From assembly GCA_022419385.1 (NCBI GenBank), contig JAJUBI010000006.1:62001-126000 (forward strand): 64,000 bases of DNA, read 5' to 3'. The translations under genes were made by a program, and so were the position numbers. This DNA comes from Paraconiothyrium sp. Pb-2020. Lineage: Eukaryota > Ascomycota > Dothideomycetes > Pleosporales > Didymosphaeriaceae. Within the stretch, counting starts at the first letter, position 1. Every line of letters begins with the position of its first letter. Positions 10,104 through 20,141 of this stretch are shown in pieces. Below the pieces are notes generated by a model. That model saw only the letters and a program-made list of their open reading frames with translations. It did not search any database and was not told the DNA's origin.

Positions 10104-11545
10104 GATGTGTTTCCTGGAAAAGGTGAGTATCAGCGCAAGATGCATAGTTAGGGAGCTACTGACTTAGATAATAAAGCTACGGAGCTTTTAAGACGGAACG
10201 GATAAGGAGTGGGCTTGTCCAGAGGATCTTAAAAGGTCTAGTCACCCAATTTTGATATAGATACTGAGAATGCATGGTGGTTACCATGCTTTGTTACCTA
10301 GCCGTCATTTGAAGTTCTGATATTCAATAAGGCAACCAAGGCGCGCAATAGGACCTCCTGGCTGTCTGTTTTATTTGACACTTAACGTGCGGGGGACGGG
10401 CTTACTAAGACGAGCGTTTACAGCTGCCATGCATCATGTACGGACGCCTAATTTGCCAAGCGTTCACCAATGTGGGATGAAATCTCACAAGCTGAACGTA
10501 GAATTTCTACTTTCATTTCTTGTTTGAGCATTGACGAGACAATCCAACAGGACATCAAGGCATCCATCAAGTCAAGTGGCATGCCTTACACAAACTTCTC
10601 CAGACAAATCCATACTAAGATCGAGTGCCAACAGCATATCACGCAGATCTATGTCGCCGCTCGCAGTATCTTCATCAAAGCGCAATTGCGTCCTTCTGAC
10701 CACCCCTTTGGAATCCACAAAAGAACTCCATGTTACCTTGGGATCTTCAGCGAATCTACGATAACAGAGGCTCCGGTAGAATCTAGCTCAGTGTACTCCA
10801 CTGTGCAGTAAGCTCATTCGCTACTTTTACCAGATTCGTTTGAAGTCCGGAAGGACGTGTCTCTCCGGAGCACATTCGTAGTGTACCTTTGTGACAGTTC
10901 CAATGCAGTAATCAAACCTCAAAAGGTGAAGTCGGTGGTGGAAAAAAGGGACACGAGCCCCACGATCAGCACTCAAACCCTTGGTCTATTTTTACACGCA
11001 TTTCGATCGACAAAAGCGGCTGAGAAATTCCAGGTGCAAACCTACAACTTGCCCTCAAGTGGCTATAGGCTGCCAAGGCGATCACCATCAGGTGCCCCAT
11101 ATGTACCCTGTTTGGTGTACCCGCATACAACCCTACAATACCCCTTGCATAGTGTAGACTGCCAACACCACTCATCCTACATAGTTAACAACGCGGTGTG
11201 ATAATTGATTATGCTGAAACGATGTAGCGGCTCTCCACAACGGACTTGGCCGACCGCAACATCATCAGGACGCCACTTGGCCGACATAGTCTCCTTGTTC
11301 AGGTAAGCGGTCTACAACATAGCTCCAAATCCCAGCATCACTGTGCTACGATAGTTGTATGACCAGTCAAGAGCTAGACGTCATCTTATATCTGCCCAAC
11401 TGGCGAAGCAGATCATACTCGAGGTATATAAACCATAATTGATCATGAAAACCCAGCGCAATAAGCCCCTCCGCCCTCTTTTCATCCTCCATAAACATTT
11501 ATATAATTCCACTCACCAAGCAAGAAAGAGAAACAACTTGACAAC
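10104..11545. other. intergenic, possible unresolved minus-strand exons
   Basis: No gene could be closed. On the minus strand between about 10570 and 11120 there are open pieces with plausible splice sites (for example TVTKVHYECAPERHVLPDF near 10860-10910 and RFDEDTASGDIDLRDMLLAL near 10620-10690). They might be a further secreted protein, but start, order and frame could not be fixed. The right end holds the promoter of the next gene. Confidence 0.35.
11425..11430 (+). promoter_or_regulatory. TATA box of secreted-protein gene
   Basis: TATATA followed by AACC, about 120 bases upstream of the ATG at 11546. Confidence 0.45.
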
Positions 11546-12421
11546 ATGAAGCTCCACTCATACACCCTCCTCCTGGCCCTAGCAGCCCTCACATCCGCCA
11601 CCCCCTCCCCCGACCCTCAAGACACCTCGGAGCCCGCAATTATCGGCTCGCCAAACTTCTCTTTCGCAAGCTGGGTCGACTCCATACTGGCAAACCCAGA
11701 CACCGCTCTCACGCCCGAACAAGCCCTCGCCGCCGCCAATGCCTCAGCGGTTCCCTCTCGCCGTACATTCCCTCCCCATCCTTCGATGCCACCTCGCTGA
11801 CAAGCCTTCCAGGCAATATCGGCCCGGCCCACGAAGCCCGCCAGAGCAGGATCACGTGCCGTCCCGAGTACGGCACACGAGCAAACGTACGTCCCGATGC
11901 CCTCCCCTCCCACCTCCATGCCCGTCCAATCCACAATCTTTACCCCATCGTTCCTCAGCTAACGTGCTTCTGCACCAATTAGGCCAACCAAGCCGTGCAC
12001 TGCATCAACGAGCTCGCCCGCCGCAAAAAGAAATGCGCCATAACATGCATCACGAAAGAGTATTGCAAGCGCAGCGACTGCCACATCGCTGCGGGCATGG
12101 GCGGGGGTTTCCCCTGTCCGAACAAGAAGATAGACTGGTGGGTTGCACACTTCCCCGTATCGAAGGCCCTCGGGGGGTGTTTAATTGGCGGTGCTGATGT
12201 TGTGTTAGCAACGCTCTTGCGCGCACGGCGGGGGCTGTGATGGACAAGTGCTATCGAGCGGACGATACGGTCAAGGGAGATGGGTTTGCGCCTAGGCCGA
12301 ATGGGGATGTGTTTGTTTTGATGGAGGGGAAGGATAGGTAAGTATTATAGCTATGATGAGGGAAAGGAATGGCTGATTGAGGCATCGGGATGGGCTTAGG
12401 TGTCTCGATGGAGGGGCTTGA
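11546..12421 (+). CDS. secreted cysteine-rich protein, five exons
   Basis: A putative secreted protein of 198 aa, candidate effector; I do not recognise a named family. Exons 11546-11762, 11813-11886, 11983-12137, 12209-12337 and 12400-12421 all join in frame. MKLHSYTLLLALAALTSATP is a clear signal peptide. The mature part has about ten cysteines (ITCRPEYG, VHCINELA, KCAITCITKEYCKRSDC, FPCPNKKIDC, MDKCYRADD, DRCLDGG). The third intron (12138-12208, donor GTGGGT, branch GCTGAT, acceptor TTAG) hides an alternative frame that reads on to a stop at 12240, so retention gives a different C-terminus. A TATA box lies upstream. Confidence 0.75.
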
Positions 12422-13368
12422 AGGTGGAATGTGAGATGGTTTGTGAAGTATTTGACACTGATAGATCCCGATTCTGTTGCATATTCAGTTGCTTTGAAAT
12501 TACTTGGACTTTGAGCTGTGTGTTCGATGTTGGTGCTGCTATTTCTTAACTTCCCTTCAGCTCATCGGAGTGGGGTGCGCTGAACTACAGTACACCCAAA
12601 TCCGGGAATCCTTTCAACACATCCTTATTCACAGCACTCAACCACTCTTCATTAAACCTAGCTTCTCCACCTATAGCTTGCATAGCATGTTGTAAATACT
12701 CACAGATAAAGGGCACTTGCTTAGTCAAATGCACCATATTGGTGTATATAGATTACGCTTGCGCTTATCCTCCGGGCTTCCGTTTCGTTGGGAAAACACG
12801 GTCGTGGCTCGTTAGGCTAGTAGAGACAGCTATTCCACGTCAGCCATCTATCTAGGGGCGTACTTTTCAAGGGAAAGGGTAAGGTTTAGGGACTTGCTCA
12901 GCTGTCTTATTATACGTCTTATCAGATAGTTCCGCTACCACATCTGTCCATTTAACCACTAGTATCTGCACTCTAGTAAGTAGCTATAGCGCACCGGTCT
13001 CTAGCAATTGCTAATACTAGAGCTGTCATATTCTGATTCGCCGAGTTACTAATGTTCTTAATATGTCCGAACGACTCCTTAGGTAGATAATCTAGGGTCT
13101 TCTCTGGCACCGCACTACCTCCTCCTCCTGCTGCTGCACAGTAGGAGAAGTGAGACCAACGCGCGCTAGCACGGCGAAGTACTCGGTCTCTACAACGCCA
13201 TCGACGGCGCGACCTGAGCCCCGACTAGAGTCACGCACATGTAACCCAAAAAGTGGATAGCAGATAAAATTAAAAAAGGGTATCTCCGCCCAGCACCACC
13301 ACCACGAACCCCGAAACCCACCACGTCCCCTTCCCCCAGACCCCAGGCGCTATGCCACGACTAGCCTC
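12422..13368. other. intergenic with decayed minus-strand coding remnant
   Basis: Between 13105 and 12973 (minus) 43 codons stay open (KTLDYLPKESFGHIKNIS, then MTALVLAIARDRCAIAT) and end in TAG. Neighbouring sequence on the same strand is open in other frames and full of stops. CTA and TAG triplets are common, unlike nearby genes. It looks like a worn gene or transposon piece; the source is unknown. Confidence 0.35.
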
Positions 13369-14860
13369 CTAAGCCTCCGGGCGCACACTCTGCGGATTAT
13401 GAAACACATCCTGCGGATCAACCGCCTTCTTAATCTGCTGCAACCGCTTCAAATTCTCTCCCCAATACTTACTCGGACCATCATCCCCCAGTGCACGATC
13501 CACATACCCCGCGTAGGCCCCAAGGTCATGCCCCAGCGCATCCGTAACGACCTTATTCAAGCCCGTGAGGAAATTCCGGATCGTGTCGTCGACGTGGCCG
13601 AAGAGGTTGACGGCGTAGGCTTGGTGGTAGAAGAGGGCGTCGCGGTGGCCGTAGGCGGTGGCGTCGGGGGCTACGTCGTTTATGGCGCCGCCTTCGAGGT
13701 CGAAGATGAGGAACCAGGCGAGGGTGCCTTTGTCGGTTTCATCGATGTATTTGAAGAGGGTGTCGACTGCGGCGTCGGGGATGAGGTCGTCTTTTGTGTA
13801 GGCGAGGGATTTGGCGTAGAAGTTGGATTGGATGCCGCCGGCGAGCTCGAGGGCTAGGCATGTAGGGTCAGTATGGGAGGGTTTGGTGGAGGGGGTGGAG
13901 GTGAGCAGGTGGGAAAGGCTTACCCAGGTCTTCCGCCCAGTGCCCGACTACACCGAGCCAGTCGTCTAATACGACGACACTCTCGTCGGCGTCGGGGAGG
14001 CGGCTTGATATGTTTAAGCTGTCGAACTCTTCTTGAGGCCCGAAGAACGTCCCCGTGACCACCACGCCAAGTTGCGTCATGATGAACTGCGATGCAAACT
14101 TGCGCGAGAGATCCGGATCCGAGATGAGCTTTTGCCACTTCTTGAAGGCAGTCGCCTTGTCCTGTGCGTTACCAGCCTGGATACCATAGCTGTATAGCGT
14201 CGTCTTGTCAGGCTCGGCCTGCGTCCTGACCTTGAACTCTGTGATGATGCCGAACCCTGCTCCTGCGCCCTTGAGCGCCCAGAATACATCTGCATTCTCG
14301 TCTTCTGATGCGCGCACGACGGACGAGTTGGCGAGCACGACTTCGACTTCTTCAACGTGGTCAAGTGCTGAGCCCCACATGCGCGAACTTGGTCCAAGTC
14401 CACCTATGGTAGCGTGCCCTCCGATGCCGACTTGTGGGCAGGTGCCGTGAGCCATTGCTCGGTTGCCATTGTCGTGAAGGCGCTTAGTAACGTCGTCGAG
14501 GAGGGTACCGCCTCCGATGGTAGCTTGCCATGATGTCTTGTTCATGCTGAACTGCTGGAAGTTTTTCAGATCCACGACAATCGAGCCATCTTCACCGCCG
14601 ATGCCATAGTTCGCATAGCTGTGCCCACCGCAGCGGGGTTGCACTTTCAGGCTGCTATCGACCGCGCATTTGACGATGGCGGCGACTTGCTCCGACGTCT
14701 TGGGATACGTGACCGCGGAGGGATTTACCGGAATATCGAGATTGTACGGCTTGACATGCGACAGCTGGTATCCAACTGTGGATTGACCTGCTACCAGACT
14801 CTTGTCGTTTCCTACTGCGGAAATTAAGCAGCTCTCGACCGCGCTTGGTTTGTTGCCCAT
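13369..14860 (-). CDS. FAD-linked oxidoreductase, BBE type
   Basis: A berberine-bridge-enzyme-like flavoprotein that oxidises an alcohol, sugar or amine; the substrate is unknown. Exons 14860-13924 and 13853-13369 (70-base intron, phase 1) encode 473 aa. The FAD-binding domain carries PRCGGHSYANYG, whose histidine is the usual covalent FAD site, and AHGTCPQVGIGGH, whose cysteine is the second covalent site, so two-point FAD attachment is likely. The C-terminus has the substrate domain and ends DVFHNPQSVRP. The start MGNKPSAV was chosen because homologues I recall begin with MGN; glycine 2 could allow N-myristoylation, which is inferred. The longer open frame to 14974 is probably leader. Confidence 0.9.
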
Positions 14861-16271
14861 TGCGACGTCCTTTCGGTGCCAGTTGAGGAGGTCGAAAAAG
14901 AGTAAAAGTGCGGAGGCGGGAACACTGCTCCTAGGAATATGCTGCTGGGAATTGCTCCGGGTAACAATGAGCACTTGAGATCAAGAACGGTGCAGAAAAT
15001 TCCGGGGCTTCGACTTGACACCTGCAAACAGGATCGTTCGAGCAACACGCACAATCGTGCGATGTAGTCGTTGTTTCCCACTCCTGCCTGCGGTTGCAAT
15101 TTCCCGTAACCTCTATGCTCTTCTTGTGCGGAATAGCCGCGATCCCAAGAGCAAAGAACAGAAATACAACAAAACCTGTGAGCGAGCGAAAATATGTGCG
15201 GCGGCTCCCAAGTTCACGACGTTCCGCAAGTTTTGTACAAACGCAGGGCTGCCACATACACAGTCGCCCTGCAGCCAAGCACCTCTAGTAAACCCTCCGC
15301 CAATTGCACAACTACCCTCCGCCTTGCCCATGGCGTATGAAACAACCCACGAAAACCAGAGGCGAAAAGCTGGGGTAAGGTCGTAGACGGATCCTTGCCA
15401 ACGGCCATCACGGCGTGCTGCCAAGACAGGTGTTTGGACGTTGAGTGGTCGCACTTGGGCGCCTGTGGATTGACCCAGATTGCATGCCTGTTCGCATCCC
15501 TGCACGGAGAAAGGACGGGTCATGTGGCGCAGCCTCGCCGTAGGAATAGACGGTTGTTTGCGCACTGCAACCTTCCGAAGGAGGGCAGCGAAGGAAGTCG
15601 GCAGCCGTGTGGAGGAACGACTGGAGGTTCATCTCCGCGGTGGCACGTGCGGGTGCTTGCATGCAAGTTCTTTGCATGTAGGGACGGTATGATGTCATCT
15701 GCATCCTGCGTGCTTGCCGTTTGACTCGACTTGATCCCGTTCTACGCGGACCGGGATTCACGTAGCCATTTTCATTAGTTGGGCGTACAAAAAGGCGTTC
15801 GTGCAGGAGTGGAAGCAAGATTGCTTGGCCGCTATTCGCTCGCCGAGTGTTGCCCTCTACGCTTTGAGGATATTCACGATGTCGAATGGCGATAGATATT
15901 GTAGGCGAGAGGGAGGAGCGGGTAGGATGGGCGTTATATAGATCATTGATGGAGCGGAAAAGCCTTACATCGACTCAAATCAACGACTACACTAGAGTCC
16001 ACGAATGTTCGATAAGAGGCGCATCTTTACATCTCTGGGAACTGCAACGACTATTCAGAACTCGGAAATTTCTACAACCCGAGCCTTGCTTCCCCTCAGG
16101 TACCATATGCTCCCACCCTTTACTTTCGCAGCACACCCTTCCCAACACTACCATAGACAGACCCTAAACGCAGACATCGACCACATCCTTTCCATCGCCT
16201 TGGACAACCACCCTCTCTCCACCGCTTACCTCACAACATAAACCCATTCGCACTACCTCCCATCCCCCACC
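14861..16271. other. intergenic, no supported gene
   Basis: Several open frames occur on both strands (for example 15113-15565 and 15408-15818 minus) but none shows a domain, signal peptide or family string. It may hold the leaders of both flanking genes. Confidence 0.45.
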
Positions 16272-16472
16272 ATGGGCTGCACCTCCTCCAAACCCTCCTA
16301 CGACCCGAACGCCTACCGCCCGGCGCCCGCCCAACAAGTCGGCGCCGGAAACCCGGCGTATGACGCCTACGCCGCAGAGCAATACGCTAAGATGAAGAAG
16401 GACAAGAAGAAGAAGAAGAAGAAGACGCTGGCTGCGACGGGGGGAGGGATTGCTGCTATGGCGGGGTGCTAG
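16272..16472 (+). CDS. 66-aa protein with dual lipid-anchor-like N-terminus
   Basis: A very small protein beginning MGCTSSKPSYDPNAYRP. Glycine 2 with serine 6 fits an N-myristoylation site and cysteine 3 fits palmitoylation, as in many plasma-membrane proteins. The middle is rich in Ala, Tyr and Pro. A block of eleven basic residues with KKKKKK near positions 42-51 could bind acidic lipids, and the tail is Gly/Ala-rich and ends MAGC. No enzyme motif is seen. Membrane attachment is inferred. The ATG follows CCCACC, a good start context. The opposite-strand open frame 16382-16164 is a shadow. Confidence 0.7.
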   Translation: MGCTSSKPSYDPNAYRPAPAQQVGAGNPAYDAYAAEQYAKMKKDKKKKKKKTLAATGGGIAAMAGC

Positions 16473-16755
16473 AAGGTATAGATTGGTTGGTGTAATTGGG
16501 AGCGGGGGTGATTATGGTGTTTGACGGGGAGGTGTTAGGGTGCAGAACAAGGTTGCTGTTAGATAATGTTTGAAATTTTCGGCGGTTGGAGTTGGAGTTG
16601 AAAGGTAATTGGGAGATGGAAGGTACGGTGATTAGTTCTATCTCAAGGCAGAGTGCTGGTCGTGACGCCGAGCGAGAATATGCAAGTACTCGGAGCTTGA
16701 CTGTCTTTATCCACATGGCGCTGCGTCACTGCGATCAGAGCTGCGATCACGGCGC

Positions 16756-19560
16756 CTACATCAAGCACCCATTGCTCTTACTCGAATGCAAGTCCGAGAT
16801 ACCCAGACGAATCCGCTGTCCACCAATCGTCGTAAAAGCCTCCACAAGCCACTCATACCACACCTTCCGGTCGTCCGTCTGCCTCCACATGCTAACCTCA
16901 AGCTCAGAGTTGGAGGGAAGATGGATAGGAGTCTGCACGCGTCATTAGCTCTCATTTCCACCCAATGAACAGAAAACCTCAACATACCTTCAGAGGAAAA
17001 AAGATCGGAAACCACGATATCATATCCTTGCTCTTCGCATCCATAGTAACCGGGTTCGTGCTCAGCTCCACCGGCCCTTGCGACCCGCTATACAGCACTG
17101 TCTCGAAGTACCCGGCGAGACCGTGGCATACGCCTTGTTCTTGGATCGGGTACGTGACCTTGCAGTGTCGGAAGTTGTGTTCGTTTGCGCCGTCTCCACC
17201 AACGAGACCGCCGCCGCCGCCAACGGCGGAACCCCCGCGGCGCAGCGATGACTGCGCGAGAACAGTTGGGGGTTGTGGGTGTGTGAATTCCCAGGCTGTG
17301 TGGACGAGAGGTTCGAGCGGCGGGCTCAGGTCGAAGTCTCGCATCTTTCTGCCGTCGGAGAGCTGGGGGGCTACTTGGGGCTGGTTTGGCTGGACGGAGA
17401 GGTAGTCGAATTGGGAGAACATGACGACCCAGGGGATCTCAAAGGCGCTTGCGTCGCCGCCGTGAGTGGCACGCGAGAAGACGTCGGCGTACAGTTTGGG
17501 CGTTGCGATGGGCGTCATATGCGCCGTGTAACTCGCTGGGATTGAGATGCCGTGATCTGGATTGAGCACGTGCTGCACACCGTCGAGACATTCGGGAGAC
17601 AACTCATTGTCTGCAAAGCTGCCGAGCAGTTCGCTCACTAGGATATCGACGGTGCCAGATGTTCCATCGGGTTTGACGGGTCCTTTCCAAGCGCGCATGT
17701 CCGTCTTCACGACGGTGACTTGGCCACCCCAGATGTTCTTGTTGTGGCCCAAAAGCACAACATACGCATTGGGGTTCTTCTCGATGGCGTAGACACGAAC
17801 AGGGACACCAGTGCGTAGACTCGCATTCAAGGCACGAGTGACCAGCGGACCACGACCAGACCCGACGACAGCAATTACTACAGCACCGTCTTCGGAACTA
17901 GTCGATTTTTGCTGGTCTCGCCAGTCTTCGAGGGCTCTGGCAATGGCCTCCTCGTACCACGCGTACTTGATGGGGTCCTTTTCGAAAACCTCGTAGGTGA
18001 TCGACTCAAGGTTGTCTGCCAGCGGCTGGAGCGGGCTCTGGAGGTAGTCCTGGAAGTTGTCGCCGAAACGCTCGAGCTGTGTCGAAGGAGGCTGATTGCG
18101 CTGCATGTACCGCAGGTAACTCAAATACGGCGTCGGGTCGCTGCTACTCTTCTTTCCAGTTTTCTTTGCTATCTGTGCTGCCTCGGCTGGGGTTGGGGCT
18201 GCAGTTACAGAGGAGCCCGGACTAGGAGCATCGGCTGCTGCGGCGGGTGAGAGGTAGCCTCCAGAATATTCGAACTGCTCTTCTGGGTCGTCCACACCTG
18301 GAATCGGACCAATATCCGCGAGAAGAAGCCATGGCGTTGTCTTCAAACGCATGCAACGCATGATGAACAGCTGAGATGTCTTATGCAGTACCCAGCTGCC
18401 CTTCTCGTTGGGTATGAACGCCTTTGCTGACAGGATGAGCAGCCGAACGGGCTCAGAGTACCATCTTGTTTGCAGAGCCAGCGATGGAAGCTTTTTCGGA
18501 AGATCGAGAGCTGTAGACAGGTCAGCTATCAACCGTAGCGTGTGAATAGGTCGGCCGAAAATTGCCACAAATACACTTATAATGTGTTCCCCGCATGTAT
18601 ACCACGCCTATAGACCGGCTGAAGAAACATACCGCCGTTGATGGACGGCGGTTACATCTCCTTTTTTGATTGGGAATGCATGTAACACCCCATAAGATAT
18701 AAATGCAACGACATTCTTTGAAAAGGGCATTCATGAGACAAAACAATGTTTTCTTACCAACTGATAGCCTGCTGTTGTATTTACAAATAGTGCGAATCGA
18801 ATTCCACGCATCCCAGGCAGCAAAGGAGTTATTCGGCTGAGCTGTAGCCGTCTGAGCATACTCTGGCCGCACAAAACGTGCTAGGTTGCCCAGATCTTCT
18901 TCCTCAGAGGCCCTAGAATAATCCACGGGCATCAGAATATGGAGCTGAACATATGCTCCTACGGCAAGCGCCTCCTTGATCGCTCGCGCATACTGGGCGA
19001 CACCATTGGTTCCGTTCGCAGCCCGCGGCCCAGGGACCACAAGAGTAACAACCCCGCAGAATGCTGCATATGCGACTTCGTAGTTGAAGACCTGTCGTGA
19101 AAGATGCGCGATGACAGGGTCTGAAGAGCCAAGGTCTATCCAAGAGCTGGTAAATGCAATGAGCTGTGATATGAGGTGATCTGGCACCAGAGGAGTATCG
19201 ACGCCTCAAGCGCGGGTATCAATGGGAGCGGTTGCGCCTGGGTCGAGCCTTCGGTGGCATGTGCGTACGAGCTCAAGAGGCTCAGAACGCGCGAGTGGAA
19301 GTGGTCGTTCGTGATCGGGGTCGTGAGCATGTCATACTGCGATGTGTGAGCAGTTGCTTCATATTCCCATATAGCTTTTCATGCGATCTTGAGACACTAT
19401 GGTGGATGCTAGATGTCTACAAATTTCTGGCGCGGCGCGCAATGTGCACACAAGGTCTATGGGGAGAAGGGTTACTTACCCCGAGGTCTTGCGCATGATG
19501 TACAAGCTCTGCCGTCACAGGCAGTGGGCGCTTCGTCTCATGCTCTCCAATGTAGAACAT
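16756..19560 (-). CDS. PRMT5: protein arginine methyltransferase PRMT5 (Skb1/Hsl7 type), with apparent frameshift
   Basis: A type II arginine methyltransferase that makes symmetric dimethylarginine on Sm proteins and histones. The N-terminal TIM-barrel part reads GEHETKRPLPVTAEL and YDMLTTPITNDHFHSRV; the catalytic part has VVGSGRGPLV (AdoMet), the double-E loop SELLGSFADNELSPE, and the end VSMWRQTDDRKVWYEW then SNGCLM. Exons are 19560-19480, 19336-18758, 18511-16988 and 16932-16756. Within exon 2 the family reading changes frame at about 19203-19207 (PLPLIPALE, then VDTPLVPDHLISQL), as if one G were missing. An upstream ATG at 19600 opens MADSNY but is out of frame with the rest. I read these as sequence errors rather than decay, since everything else is intact. 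Confidence 0.85.
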
Positions 19561-20141
19561 GGGCGCGTCTCCTCCATGCTATGTAGTTCGAGTCGGCCAT
19601 GGTGGGGGCGGGGCGGAGGGAGAGTGGCCGAGCTGCGGATCGCGCCTAAATTATCGATGCGCGGTGTGGGAAGGTGAAGGTAGCGAGAAAAATCTCAAAG
19701 TGTTTACTACTACATGGTGCCTGGGAAGAGATTGTCGTCCTTCGCGCCAATATCGGTGTGCTGTCCCGTCGCGTCGGCCTCGGCGATTGTCCTTCGAGAG
19801 AAAATGAGCAGACCCTGCAGCAAAGCCCTGAAGTTGTGGAGCCATCCGCTGCACACTCTCGCGACAACGTTCAGACCAGCCATACAAGCATCGAGTCACA
19901 ACTTGGATAAGCGCATATCAAAGCAAGTTGCCCTAGAATCGACTGACTAAAATGTATTCAATAGTCCTCCCTTTTCAACAGCCTCATACCCGACCTCCAG
20001 CTGGGCAAGAGCGGCCCTGGAGCTAACGATGGCACGTGATGCGCCTGCCTAGCTAGGACAGTTGGGGTTAGCTAACGTTCTGCCGTCGCAAAAAAGTTGA
20101 AGGACATCATCATCGCTGCGAATCCCCGCCACACCTGCAAA
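19561..20141. other. divergent promoter region of PRMT5 and Prp43
   Basis: Head-to-head spacer. Open frames here are short, overlapping and without domains. Confidence 0.5.

Noticed and set aside
11739..12197. Long + strand frame over the five-exon secreted-protein gene
   Set aside because: Its residues are Pro/Arg/His-rich as expected from a GC-rich shadow; the spliced gene explains the DNA better.
13399..13857. + strand frame opposite the BBE oxidase 3' exon
   Set aside because: Val/Gly/Glu repeats are the antisense of a C-ending coding exon; the oxidase reading is clearly right.
15113..15818. Overlapping minus-strand frames in the 1.4-kb spacer
   Set aside because: No start context, domain or conserved string; kept as intergenic.
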